Part shown: positions 9,451 to 18,268 of the stretch, in pieces | Position numbering within the stretch: position 1 is the first letter of the stretch | How the letters are laid out: each line of letters opens with the position of its first letter | DNA from: Weissella confusa | GTDB taxonomy: Bacteria > Bacillota > Bacilli > Lactobacillales > Lactobacillaceae | NCBI GenBank assembly: GCA_014332815.1 | Contig: JACSZT010000008.1 | Span: 182,988 to 246,987, forward strand | Reading direction: 5' to 3' | DNA length: 64,000 nucleotides | The notes under the pieces: model-generated | What the model was told of the DNA's origin: nothing | Databases searched by the model: none | Seen by the model: only the letters and a program-made list of their open reading frames with translations | Position numbers and translations under genes: made by a program

Positions 9451-9522
9451 TTAACACACTTTCTAGTTGCTTTTGGGTATACTGGAATAGTTAAACAGAA
9501 TTAAAGTAAGGGAGGACCTCGT

Positions 9523-9849
9523 ATGTTGAGGAATCCTTGGTTAAAAATCGTGCTAGCCATTGGCTTTGAAGATGGTTGGGTCGTCGGTCTAAAACACGCC
9601 AACCAATGGTGGGAATGGGGACTAACCCTAATTGCCTTAGGGTTGTCATTTCTCTTGTTCATGACCGCTGTCGACAAGTTGCCCGTTGGTACCGTGTATG
9701 CCGTATTCGTCGGACTCGGTTCTGCTGCAACTGTCTTGACTGGTTGGCTAGTCTTTGGGGACAAGCTAGACTTACCGGAGTTGCTTTTCTTAGCCATCTT
9801 ATTGGGTGGTGTAATTGGACTTAAGTTGATAACGGAGGAACACACATAA
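9523..9849 (+). CDS. SMR-family efflux subunit, YkkC/Gdx-like
   Basis: Small multidrug-resistance protein of 108 residues with four membrane helices. A conserved acidic residue lies in helix 1 (GFEDGWVVGLKHA), the position of the proton/substrate-binding Glu of SMR pumps. The start MLRNPWLKIVLAIGFE follows GGAGG. It overlaps the next gene by one base, so the two products probably form a heterodimer like B. subtilis YkkCD. YkkCD-type pumps are guanidinium exporters, and quaternary ammonium compounds are an alternative substrate. No ykkC riboswitch fits in the 72-base gap upstream. Confidence 0.85.
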   Translation: MLRNPWLKIVLAIGFEDGWVVGLKHANQWWEWGLTLIALGLSFLLFMTAVDKLPVGTVYAVFVGLGSAATVLTGWLVFGDKLDLPELLFLAILLGGVIGLKLITEEHT

Positions 9850-10172
9850 TGGCATGGGTATTTCTTGTTCTCGCCGGTTTAATGGAAGTTTCTGGCGTTA
9901 TCATGATTAACGAATGGCAACGACGTAAAGCCTGGTGGGCTGCAGCTGGTATGGCTATTGGCGGTGCGTTAAGCATTGGCTTGTTGGGTCTGGCTTTGCG
10001 TCAAATTCCAATGGGAACCGGTTATGCGATCTGGACAGGTATCGGTGCAGCCGGTGGCACTATCGTCGGCATGTATTTGTACAAAGAGTCTAAAGACTGG
10101 AAGCGCATTCTATTTATCACGATGATTATCGTCGGAGCAGTTGGCTTGAAGCTAACCACCGGTAAAGGATAG
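9849..10172 (+). CDS. SMR-family efflux subunit, YkkD/Gdx-like
   Basis: Partner subunit of 107 residues with four membrane helices. Glu lies in helix 1 (AGLMEVSGVIM), and the segment PMGTGYAIWTGIGAAGG is characteristic of the SMR family; the tail IVGAVGLKLTT resembles YkkD. It overlaps the upstream SMR gene at TAATG, giving 1:1 coupled translation. A terminator follows, so the operon contains only the two subunits. A TetR-family gene lies next and may regulate them, although it has its own transcript. Confidence 0.87.
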   Translation: MAWVFLVLAGLMEVSGVIMINEWQRRKAWWAAAGMAIGGALSIGLLGLALRQIPMGTGYAIWTGIGAAGGTIVGMYLYKESKDWKRILFITMIIVGAVGLKLTTGKG

Positions 10173-10180
10173 CGAGAGAA

Positions 10181-10206
10181 AGAGGGGGAGCGCCCCTCTT
10201 TTTTTG
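10181..10206 (+). terminator. Rho-independent terminator
   Basis: AGAGGGG pairs with CCCCTCT, followed by T7. It ends the SMR pair. Confidence 0.9.
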
Positions 10207-10314
10207 TTGTTGCTCATTTGCGTCATAACCGTTACGATTAAGAGATAGAAAAGACTTTGCTGAGCATCGATTTACTGGGGAGTAACGATTTTAGCAATTG
10301 ATAGGGAATAATGT

Positions 10315-10887
10315 ATGCGAACACGAGATGAGAATAAGATTCAAGCTTTAGAAAACGCAACGTTTGATTTAGTAGAAGAATCAGGAATTGCGAATTTAAG
10401 CATCAATAAACTAGCAAAACGCGCCGGCGTATCGGTTGCGACCACCTATATTTATTATGAAAACAAGGCTGATTTATTGGGCCAACTATTCAGTAAAGTA
10501 CAAGAAAATTTAATCACGCAACTACCAATGCCAGATCAAACGCTTACGCCTCAAGATCAGTTTGCAACATTGATGCGTGATTACGCGGCTAATTTCGAGA
10601 AGCATCCAAAACAAGTTGCTTTCATGGCCACGATGGTCGCCAATCCTGAATTTTTGCCTGACGATATGCAAGGCGAAGGGTCATTGTTGAGTCCTGCCAT
10701 GTTAACGGTTATCAAGCAAGCGTATCAGCAACAACTGCTAACCACCGCCAACGTGGATATCATCGTGGCCCAAGCCTTGCAGCCAATGCAGTGGCTCATG
10801 CAGTCGCGTCTGCGTAATAATCTGAGCGTTAGTGAAGATGAACTTAATACACTTATCCAACTTGCAACCCGTGCGTTGTTTAAGTAA
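10315..10887 (+). CDS. TetR/AcrR-family transcriptional regulator
   Basis: DNA-binding regulator of 190 residues. The N-terminal HTH (residues about 10-55, ending RAGVSVATTYIYYENKADLL) is typical of TetR. The variable ligand-binding domain follows, so the inducer cannot be inferred. The start follows AGGGA. It lies directly after the SMR efflux pair and downstream of the HrtBA-like genes, and TetR proteins often control such pumps (HrtR is a TetR protein). Its target is therefore plausibly one of these neighbours. Confidence 0.85.
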   Translation: MRTRDENKIQALENATFDLVEESGIANLSINKLAKRAGVSVATTYIYYENKADLLGQLFSKVQENLITQLPMPDQTLTPQDQFATLMRDYAANFEKHPKQVAFMATMVANPEFLPDDMQGEGSLLSPAMLTVIKQAYQQQLLTTANVDIIVAQALQPMQWLMQSRLRNNLSVSEDELNTLIQLATRALFK

Positions 10888-10892
10888 CTTTC

Positions 10893-10928
10893 AGCACCTC
10901 TGATCGCCCATCTGAGGTGCTTTTTTTG
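10893..10928 (+). terminator. Rho-independent terminator
   Basis: AGCACCTC pairs with GAGGTGCT, followed by T7. It ends the TetR gene. Confidence 0.92.
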
Positions 10929-10987
10929 CGTCATTTGCCAAAAACTTCTAAAGAACAAGCAGATAATATGCAATTCACTTACATTTT

Positions 10988-11060
10988 AGATACAATAGAT
11001 GTGTTCCGTAGGTGAGAGACACGGAATACTGAAAATCGCATACACACCCTTTAGGAGGCA
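10988..11060 (+). promoter_or_regulatory. Promoter -10 and 5' leader hairpin of the flavin reductase
   Basis: A TACAAT box near 10990 is followed by about 65 bases of leader. The leader contains TTCCGT and ACGGAA arms around an 11-base loop and ends at an AGGAGG site. The hairpin could modulate translation. It did not match any riboswitch class I can recognise. Confidence 0.35.
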
Positions 11061-11065
11061 GAATC

Positions 11066-12397
11066 ATGGCAAACTACGATTACGATGTGCTGTACATTGG
11101 ATCAGGACACGGAACGTTTGATGGTGCAATTCCATTGGGAGCGAAAGGGAAAAAGGTTGGCGTTGTTGAACAAGATTTGGTCGGCGGTACCTGCCCAAAT
11201 CGCGGTTGCAACGCGAAAATTGTCTTAGATTCACCAGTTGCAATGCAACGTCACTTGGAAGAAGTGCACGGTATTGTTAACGGCGAAACTAAAATTGATT
11301 GGGCTGAAAACCAAGCCCACAAGCATGAGGTGATTGATGGCTTGCCAGCATTCATCCAAGGTTTGATGGACTCAACTAATGTTGATGTTCTGTTTGGTCG
11401 TGGTACGTTGGCTGATGCCCACACGGTGATGGTTAACGGCGAAGCGAAGACTGCGGATAAGATTGTTATTTCGACTGGGCTTCGTCCACACCGTTTGACA
11501 ATTCCTGGTTCAGACTTGGCACACGATTCAGAGGACTTTTTGAATTTGACTGACATGCCTGAACGACTAACAATCATTGGTGGTGGTTACATCGCTATGG
11601 AGTTCGCCACGATGGCAAATGCAGCCGGTTCAGATGTGACGGTCATTTTGCGTGGCAAGGAAGCATTGAAGGCTTATCACCAACCATTCGTTGAACAAAT
11701 CATCGCTGATTTGGAAAAGCACGGTGTGACCTTTATTCGCGAAACTGCCGTTGAAGCAATTGTCCAAGGGGCAGAAGGCTTGGTTGTTCGTGGACAAGAC
11801 TTGAACATCGAAACTGATTGGGTGCTTGACGCAACTGGTCGTGTACCAAATGTCGAGAATCTTGGTTTGGAAGAAGTGGGTGTTAATTACACACCGGCTG
11901 GTATCACGGTAGATGATTACTTGCGGACATCAGTATCAAATATCTATGCGTCTGGGGATGTGATTGATAAGGTGCAACCAAAGCTAACGCCAACGGCTGT
12001 CTTTGAATCACTCTACTTGATGCACACATTTGCCGGTGAAACGACTGATCCGATTGTTTATCCAGCAATCCCATCTGTTGTCTTCACATCACCACGTTTG
12101 GCTCAGGTGGGTGTCACCGTTGCTGAAGCGGAAGCTAATCCTGAGTTGTACACGATTGAAATGAACCACATTCCTGATGATTGGTACCGCCAAGTTGACA
12201 AGGAGACAATCGGCGACAATATCTTAATCTTCGACAAGGCTCACAAGTTAGTTGGTGCGACTGAAGTGTCAAACAAGGCCGACGATGTGATTAACACCTT
12301 GTTGCCAGCAATTGAATTTAAGTTTGGTCCTGCTGAAATTGAGCGAATGGTTTACCTTTTCCCATCAATTTCATCATCTGCATGGGGTCAATTGTAA
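11066..12397 (+). CDS. FAD-dependent pyridine nucleotide-disulfide oxidoreductase, copy 1
   Basis: Cytosolic flavoenzyme of 443 residues in the glutathione reductase/dihydrolipoamide dehydrogenase class. It shows the N-terminal FAD-binding segment (YDVLYIGSGHG), the redox-active pair GGTCPNRGC with four residues between cysteines, an NAD(P)-binding GGGYIAMEFA near residue 170, and the second FAD motif IYASGDV. The C-terminal dimer domain lacks the usual HxxxxE catalytic pair of lipoamide dehydrogenases and ends with the distinctive FPSISSSAWGQL. The substrate is not certain; a low-molecular-weight disulfide reductase is likely. A paralogue is encoded at 31349. Confidence 0.85.
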   Translation: MANYDYDVLYIGSGHGTFDGAIPLGAKGKKVGVVEQDLVGGTCPNRGCNAKIVLDSPVAMQRHLEEVHGIVNGETKIDWAENQAHKHEVIDGLPAFIQGLMDSTNVDVLFGRGTLADAHTVMVNGEAKTADKIVISTGLRPHRLTIPGSDLAHDSEDFLNLTDMPERLTIIGGGYIAMEFATMANAAGSDVTVILRGKEALKAYHQPFVEQIIADLEKHGVTFIRETAVEAIVQGAEGLVVRGQDLNIETDWVLDATGRVPNVENLGLEEVGVNYTPAGITVDDYLRTSVSNIYASGDVIDKVQPKLTPTAVFESLYLMHTFAGETTDPIVYPAIPSVVFTSPRLAQVGVTVAEAEANPELYTIEMNHIPDDWYRQVDKETIGDNILIFDKAHKLVGATEVSNKADDVINTLLPAIEFKFGPAEIERMVYLFPSISSSAWGQL

Positions 12398-12410
12398 TAG
12401 TGCACGTATT

Positions 12411-12443
12411 AACACGAGATCTGGGGTCAGGTCTCGTGTTTTC
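12411..12443 (+). terminator. Rho-independent terminator
   Basis: AACACGAGA pairs with TCTCGTGTT in a 9-bp stem with a short T tail. Confidence 0.85.
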
Positions 12444-12502
12444 ATATTTTGGGCATAGTTTTATCGTAAACTAACGATGATTAACACACTTAGGAGCGAC
12501 TC

Positions 12503-13643
12503 ATGACAAAACCAGTTAAAATCGGAACGTTCATTATTCTGGTGAACTTTTTAATCTATATCGGGCTTGGTTTGCCAGATGCCATTATGGGTAGTGCTTG
12601 GCCGGCTGTCCGTCAAACATACCACGTGAACGTTGACTACGTTGGGTATTTGACAATGATTAGCCTGGCATTCTCCTTCATATCGACGTTGCTTTATCCT
12701 AGACTTGCAAAAGCAATGACGATGGCATCAATCATGCTCATGAGTATGGGATTTGTCATGATTGGTATTTTGCTGTTGCTATGGGGAGAGGCCACAATCC
12801 TGCTTATTTTAGCTTCTGTAGCGCTCGGCTTAGGACAAGGGGCAATTGATATCGCTGTAAACGACTACGCCGCCAAGCACTTTACAAGTGGCTTGATGAG
12901 CATTTTGCACGGCATGTATGGTGTCGGTGTCACGTTGAGTTCGCTTATCCTCGCCATTAGTCTATTGTTCCCAACTGGCTGGCGCATCGGTGTCCTAATC
13001 ATTGGTGTCTTGCAACTGTTGATTATGCTGTTTGTTTATCAAACACGACAAGAATTTGCAGAAAAAGATAATGGTTCTGATACAGCAACTGAGACTGGTG
13101 GCAAATTGAGGGGGAGCTGACTGGCTATTACCAATCTTCTATTTCTTCTATTCGGTTGAATTGGTTGTGGGTAAGTACTTATCTAGTTATGCAGTCGATC
13201 GCTTGAAACTATCTGACTCATTAGCAGCGAATGCCACCACACTATTTTGGGCCGGCTTAATGGTCGGCCGTTTCCTAACTGGGTTGACGACGAAATGGTT
13301 CTCAAACAAGCAATTGATTTTAGGGCATATCGTACTGACGTTCGGTAGGATGGGGCTACTATTTGTACCAAACACCGCTGTGCTACTATGCTCTAGTTTC
13401 GCGATTGGTTTGGGACTCTCAGCGCTCTATCCATTGATGATGATGGTGCCGTATGAACGACACGATGATCAAACGGCCAAGTTGATGGTTAGTCGCAATC
13501 TAGCTTTTTGCCAAGCTGGGATGGTGGTCTTACCGCTAATCACTGGTTGGGTTTATCAAGCAGCGGGGGCAACAACCATGCCACTAATTGGCTTCATCTT
13601 GGTTGCGGTCATGTTAGGCTTGACTGTGAAAATTTTGAAATAA
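12503..13643 (+). pseudogene. MFS transporter interrupted by a frameshift
   Basis: The first frame (12503-13120) encodes the N-terminal six helices of a major facilitator, starting with KIGTFIILVNFLIYIGLGLPDAI, and stops early after GGKLRGS. The remaining helices continue in another frame to 13643 (VVGKYLSSYAVDRL and onward). Reading one fewer G in the G5 run at 13110-13114 joins the halves through GADWLLPIFYFFYSVELVVG into a normal product of about 380 residues. The family resembles sugar/fucose-permease-type MFS proteins. The gene is probably a recent pseudogene or phase-variable; a sequencing error in the homopolymer is the simplest alternative. Confidence 0.8.
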
Positions 13644-13645
13644 CT

Positions 13646-13681
13646 AAAAAGACCTCGGAACCAAAATTCCGAGGTCTTTTT
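13646..13681. terminator. Bidirectional terminator
   Basis: Perfect 15-bp stem AAAAAGACCTCGGAA / TTCCGAGGTCTTTTT. It ends the MFS gene and could also stop mleP transcripts from the other strand. Confidence 0.92.
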
Positions 13682-13763
13682 GATAGGTGATGTGACATGC
13701 ACTAGTTTAGTAAAAGTGTTCTGCATGTTCGTTTGCGCACAGGCCACATCCCTAAGTATTTAA

Positions 13764-14714
13764 TTACAACATCGTGATGATTTGCATCAAGATTGGCACA
13801 ACAATCACGAATAGGACAGTAGACGTCGTCACAACGTTTGTTGCGTATTCAACGTCACCCTTAGCTTCACCGACCAAGATAGGCAACACAGCCAATCCAG
13901 GGGCAGCAGCTTGGATTATCAAAGTACCTTGCTCAACTGATGGAATGTCCATCGCACCCTTAAACATCATCATGATAACAATCATAACGGCAGGAGCGAA
14001 GACGAAACGACCAAGCAAAGCAACGATTGTGTCGCGATCGAAGTGGATTGACTTCAAACCAGCGTCAGCCAAGACAATACCAATGTAGATCAATGACAAT
14101 GGCGTTACGACACCACCAACTATTGAGAACGTCTTATCAACCAACGTAGGCAAAGGCAAATCTAGCAACAACCATACCAAAGCCACGATAAATCCTAGCA
14201 ATGGGGCAGGCAACAACTTCTTCCAGTTGAACTTCTTGTCAGCGACCTTAGGACCGTCGTTTTGGATGAAGAAGATACCGATGGCCCACGTTGAAACCGT
14301 GTTAGCCAAGTAGTAAACCAAGAAGAATGACAATGAGTGTTCACCAAACAATGCCAAGTTCAAAGGCAAACCAATGAAAATCGTGTTGGCATTAACGAAC
14401 ATGTTAATGAACGTTCCACGACGACCGGCAGGCACCTTCATAATCTTTGTCAAAAGCCAGGCTACTAGGTAACCAAAGGCGAAAGAAATAATCACAAAGA
14501 TCAATGAACCAGAAAGTGAAATCAACTTTGAACGGGTCAAGTTGTCCAAAACACCAACGAAGATGTTCAAAGGCAACGCAACCTTCATGATTAAGAATTC
14601 GATATCGTGCTTGAATGAGTCTTGGAACTTACCACCGTTGCGGAGGAAGTAACCCAAAGCAATCACGAAGATAATCTCAACAACAGATGAGATTGAAGTT
14701 AGCAATGCAGACAT
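13764..14714 (-). CDS. mleP: Malate permease (AEC family)
   Basis: Membrane transporter of 316 residues with about ten helices in the auxin-efflux-carrier fold. Next to a malolactic enzyme it is most likely the malate uptake or malate/lactate exchange carrier MleP. Malate entering is decarboxylated to lactate, which builds a proton gradient and raises pH. It lies 24 bases downstream of mleA on the same strand, so the two form an operon. Polar breaks in the helices near residues 110 and 265 are typical of AEC transporters. Other organic acids are possible substrates. Confidence 0.88.
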   Translation of the reverse strand: MSALLTSISSVVEIIFVIALGYFLRNGGKFQDSFKHDIEFLIMKVALPLNIFVGVLDNLTRSKLISLSGSLIFVIISFAFGYLVAWLLTKIMKVPAGRRGTFINMFVNANTIFIGLPLNLALFGEHSLSFFLVYYLANTVSTWAIGIFFIQNDGPKVADKKFNWKKLLPAPLLGFIVALVWLLLDLPLPTLVDKTFSIVGGVVTPLSLIYIGIVLADAGLKSIHFDRDTIVALLGRFVFAPAVMIVIMMMFKGAMDIPSVEQGTLIIQAAAPGLAVLPILVGEAKGDVEYATNVVTTSTVLFVIVVPILMQIITML

Positions 14715-14738
14715 TTCCCAAATATCTCCTATATTCGA

Positions 14739-16364
14739 TTAGTATTCAGGCGTCCATTGAGCAGCCTTAACAGCGGCTTCAACGTCGTCAATTTCAACTT
14801 GGTTCAACCCTTCAGCAATCGCTTGCTTAGCCACGGCAACCGCAACACGGAATGACATTTCTGACAAACGTGAAACAGGTGGCAAAACAGGGGCACCAGG
14901 TTGTGAGGCATCGACCATACCACCCAAAGCGTGGGCAGCAGCTGAAATCATACCATCTGACAAGACCTTAGCCTTGGCAACAATCGTACCCAATCCCAAA
15001 CCAGGGTAAACCAACATGTTGTTAGCTTGTCCGATTTCGTAAGTTACACCGTTTGATGCCGTAACAGGGTCAACAGGCACACCAGTTGCAACCAATGCCT
15101 TACCATCTGACCACTTGATCAAATCATCTGGCATTGCTTCGTGCAACTTCGTAGGGTTTGACAATGGGAAGATCTTTGGGTGATCCGTGTTGGCAACCAT
15201 TGCTTCAACGACTTCCTTGGTAAATGAACCAGGGTTAGTTGATGTACCAACCAAAACCGTTGGCTTAACAGCCTTAACAACTGACAACAAGTCCGTCAAC
15301 TCGTCAGCGTTCTCAAATTCTGAACGTGAACGGGCGAATGGCTTTTGCTCAGGCGTCAACGTTTCGTCATCGTCGAACAACAATCCTTGACGGTCAACCA
15401 TGTAGAAGTGCTTGCGAGCTTCTTCTTCTGACAAACCTTGTTGCATAAACTCAGCCAAGACACGGTTAGCAATACCCGTACCAGCTGAACCACCACCGTA
15501 CGTCAAGTACGTTTGTGACTTGATGTCTTCACCAGTAATAGCCAAGGCACCCAAAACAGCTGACGTTACAACGATTCCAGTACCTTGAATGTCATCGTTA
15601 AACGTTGGCCAGTCATTCTTGTACGTGTTCAAAATCTTCGTTGCCGTTGAACGACCGAAGTCTTCAAAGTGCAAGTACATCTCTGGGAACAATGATTGCG
15701 CCGTCTTAACAAACTTATCAATGAACTTGAAGTATTGGTCACCACGAACACGTTCGTGACGGTTTCCCAAGTATAGTGGGTCTTCCAACAATTCCTTGCG
15801 GTTCGTACCAGCATCAACAGAAACTGGCAAAACTGAAGCAGGGTCGATACCAGCGGCAGCCGTGTAAACCATCAACTTACCAACAGCGATATCAACACCT
15901 TGGACACCCCAGTCACCGATTCCCAAGATACCTTCAGCATCAGTGGCAACCAACAACTTAATGTCACGACCATCAGCAGCGTTCTTCAACGTTGCTTCGA
16001 TGTTCTCTGGGTGGTTGATGTCCAAGAACGCAGCGTTTTGTGGGTTCACAAACAATGCTGAGTAGTTTTCGATCGTGTCTGCGATTGTTGGGTCGTAGAC
16101 AACTGGCATGAACTCAGCAACGTGTTGATCTACCAAGTAGTAGAACAATGTGCGGTTCGTGTCGAACAACGTTGAAAGGAAAATACGCTTTTCAACGTCG
16201 TTAACCTTTGTTAGGTATTGGGCATAGGCTTGATCAGCTTGCTCTTGAATCGTTTGAACATGGGCTGGCAACATACCAGTCAAACCAAGTTCTGCACGCT
16301 CTTCCTCAGTAAAGGCAGTACCCTTATTCAAGAAGGGGTTGTTTAAAATTTCTTGTCCACGCAT
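14739..16364 (-). CDS. mleA: Malolactic enzyme
   Basis: NAD- and Mn-dependent enzyme of 541 residues that converts L-malate to L-lactate and CO2 without releasing pyruvate. It belongs to the malic enzyme family. The N-terminal domain holds the catalytic Tyr region, and [20 protein letters not shown], ending near residue 185, is the conserved malic-enzyme block. FEDFGR and NDDIQGTG follow, the latter part of the metal site, then the NAD-binding domain with [11 protein letters not shown]. Length fits malolactic enzymes. The genetic context (permease downstream, divergent LysR regulator) is the classical mle locus. The start follows a GGGAGA site. Confidence 0.95.
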   Translation of the reverse strand: MRGQEILNNPFLNKGTAFTEEERAELGLTGMLPAHVQTIQEQADQAYAQYLTKVNDVEKRIFLSTLFDTNRTLFYYLVDQHVAEFMPVVYDPTIADTIENYSALFVNPQNAAFLDINHPENIEATLKNAADGRDIKLLVATDAEGILGIGDWGVQGVDIAVGKLMVYTAAAGIDPASVLPVSVDAGTNRKELLEDPLYLGNRHERVRGDQYFKFIDKFVKTAQSLFPEMYLHFEDFGRSTATKILNTYKNDWPTFNDDIQGTGIVVTSAVLGALAITGEDIKSQTYLTYGGGSAGTGIANRVLAEFMQQGLSEEEARKHFYMVDRQGLLFDDDETLTPEQKPFARSRSEFENADELTDLLSVVKAVKPTVLVGTSTNPGSFTKEVVEAMVANTDHPKIFPLSNPTKLHEAMPDDLIKWSDGKALVATGVPVDPVTASNGVTYEIGQANNMLVYPGLGLGTIVAKAKVLSDGMISAAAHALGGMVDASQPGAPVLPPVSRLSEMSFRVAVAVAKQAIAEGLNQVEIDDVEAAVKAAQWTPEY

Positions 16365-16422
16365 GGTGTAAACATCTCCCTTAAATCTATAAATAATTTC
16401 TTAACGGTGCCCAGTCTACTAC

Positions 16423-16438
16423 CTATAAATTTTTATAG
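16423..16438. promoter_or_regulatory. Candidate MleR operator in the mleA/mleR divergent region
   Basis: CTATAAA and TTTATAG flank two T, a near-perfect 16-bp palindrome between the divergent genes. LysR regulators bind AT-rich dyads containing T-N11-A, which this site satisfies. A half-site (TCTATAAATAA) lies about 35 bp closer to mleA, consistent with a second contact. Confidence 0.55.
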
Positions 16439-16495
16439 TCAAATTCAACAGATATGATAAAATTAATTTATATTAACGAAAGAAGGGGCGTCGTA

Positions 16496-17374
16496 ATGAA
16501 CTTTAAAGACTTGGCTTACTTCTCTGCCCTTGCAGAGTTAAAGCAGTTCACAGCTGTGTCAGAGCAGTTTGGTGTCACACAACCAACCATCACGTACGCA
16601 ATCAAACGATTGGAAGAAGAATTCGACAGTGAATTGTTGGAGCGCCACGCTTCAAAGAAATCAGTTGAACTGATGCGTACTGGTGAACTAGTTTTGGAAC
16701 TGGCCAAGCAAATCCAAAGTGAAATTGCGTTCACTAAGGAAGAAGTCCGTCTGCATTCCTTGAAAAAATTACGGTTTGGTTTACCGCCAATTATCGGAAC
16801 TTACTATTTTATGCCGGTAACCCGTCAGTTAGCTAAACGTCATTTGCTGCCTAATTTCGAAGCGGTCGAAATGGGTAGTGCGGATTTAATGGCGCAAATC
16901 GCGGACGGTAAACTAAATTTTGGTTTAATCGCCTCGATTGATCAGGTTCACATTCCTGGCGTTATTGCCCAAAAGGTCGCATCCTTCCCATTTGTACTCG
17001 CAACAACAAACAAAGATTTACCTGATGAAATGTACTTTGAAGATGTTGCTGATGAAGATTTCATTCTATTAAACGAAGGCTTCATTCATAGTCGCGTGTT
17101 TAAAGAACTCACAAATAACAACGAAACGTTTCCACGCATTCTCTACACAACTTCAAACGTCGAGGCTTTGAAAGGGGTAGTGAAGGAAGGACTTGGGATG
17201 ACATTAATTACGACGTTAGCCTTACAAGAAACTGATCGTGACATGCACTTTATCAAGTTATTAAATGACGACGTACCAACGTTTGACATCTATCTGCTAG
17301 CCCGTGAAAGCGTCCATGTCAACGACGCCCGTGCTGACATCTTGCAGGTCATCCGCGAATATACTGATAAATAA
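16496..17374 (+). CDS. mleR: LysR-family malolactic regulator MleR
   Basis: Transcription regulator of 292 residues. The N-terminal winged HTH (MNFKDLAYFSALAELKQF, then TQPTITYAIKRLEEEF) is that of LysR. The effector-binding domain from about residue 90 would sense malate. It is divergent from mleA with 131 bases between the start codons, as in other malolactic loci, where MleR activates mleA when L-malate is present. The start is the ATG after GAAGGGG; a longer frame from 16454 lacks a ribosome binding site. Confidence 0.9.
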   Translation: MNFKDLAYFSALAELKQFTAVSEQFGVTQPTITYAIKRLEEEFDSELLERHASKKSVELMRTGELVLELAKQIQSEIAFTKEEVRLHSLKKLRFGLPPIIGTYYFMPVTRQLAKRHLLPNFEAVEMGSADLMAQIADGKLNFGLIASIDQVHIPGVIAQKVASFPFVLATTNKDLPDEMYFEDVADEDFILLNEGFIHSRVFKELTNNNETFPRILYTTSNVEALKGVVKEGLGMTLITTLALQETDRDMHFIKLLNDDVPTFDIYLLARESVHVNDARADILQVIREYTDK

Positions 17375-17471
17375 GCGTTCATTCATTTAAAAATGTTCCC
17401 TTTTTGCAACACCCGCGCGCCGAAACTAGGTATGATAGCCATACGAATTAACGAAACAAGAGGCAAACAAT

Positions 17472-18206
17472 ATGTACGAGGGTAAAGTTATTTTGGTCGC
17501 CGGTGGAACCGGGGCCGTTGGTGAGGGAATCGTCAAGTATTTAGCAGAGAATGGCGCAACCGTACTAGTGCCATCACGTTCTGAAGAAAAAGCGTTGGAT
17601 GCATTAGGGTTTGTTGATCAACCATTCCGTAAGAACGTGTTTTACTTGTTCGGTGATATTTCAAACGAAGATGACGCACAAAAGATGCACGATGTGATTG
17701 TTGATAACTTCGAACAACTAGACGGAATGGTGTCATCACTTGGTGGTTGGTGGCAAGGCGCTGCCTTGACTGACATTACTAAGGCTGAATGGGAAGAGTT
17801 GATGCAAGGTTTGTTGACGGCTCACTTTGTTGCCAGCAAGACCTTGATGCCTTTGCTCCGCCAAGGTGCAAACTACACGTTTATTAGTGGCGTTTCCGCA
17901 GAAGACGCTGCTTTCAGTAAGTTCTCAGGTCCAGTTGCCCCAGCTGGCGCAGCTGTTCTCATGATGAGTGAGCTTTACGCCGTTGAAATGGCTGGTCGAT
18001 TTAACGTTAACTCATTGATTCTTGGCCCAGTTAACACACGCGTTCGTCCATCTTTGTACCGCAAGGATAGTTACGTGACGTCAAAGATGGTTGGTGAACT
18101 AATCGGTGCGTTGCACTTTGAGAACACTGAGTCAATGACTGGCCAACGTTTGCGTGTGCCTGACGTTGAAGCCGCTAACGAGTACTTGGCCAAGTGGCGC
18201 GCTTAA
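17472..18206 (+). CDS. SDR-family NAD(P)-dependent oxidoreductase
   Basis: Short-chain dehydrogenase-like protein of 244 residues. The nucleotide-binding loop is atypical, AGGTGAVGEG in place of TGxxxGIG. The catalytic region reads FISGVSAEDAAFSKFSGPVAP, and I do not see the usual YxxxK pair, so it may be a divergent or non-canonical SDR. It is monocistronic and ends at a strong terminator shared with the convergent permease. The function is unknown; the loss of YxxxK makes a classical dehydrogenase activity doubtful. Confidence 0.7.
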   Translation: MYEGKVILVAGGTGAVGEGIVKYLAENGATVLVPSRSEEKALDALGFVDQPFRKNVFYLFGDISNEDDAQKMHDVIVDNFEQLDGMVSSLGGWWQGAALTDITKAEWEELMQGLLTAHFVASKTLMPLLRQGANYTFISGVSAEDAAFSKFSGPVAPAGAAVLMMSELYAVEMAGRFNVNSLILGPVNTRVRPSLYRKDSYVTSKMVGELIGALHFENTESMTGQRLRVPDVEAANEYLAKWRA

Positions 18207-18229
18207 TATTAAAAATAAAACTCACATTA

Positions 18230-18265
18230 AAAAATGCCGGATGACTTGAATCATCCGGCATTTTT
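18230..18265. terminator. Bidirectional terminator
   Basis: Perfect 15-bp stem (18230-18244 / 18251-18265) with A5 and T5 flanks, between convergent genes. Confidence 0.95.
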
Positions 18266-18268
18266 CAG

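Noticed and set aside
9451-9522. Guanidine (ykkC) riboswitch before the SMR pair
   Set aside because: The gap is too short and has no matching motif.
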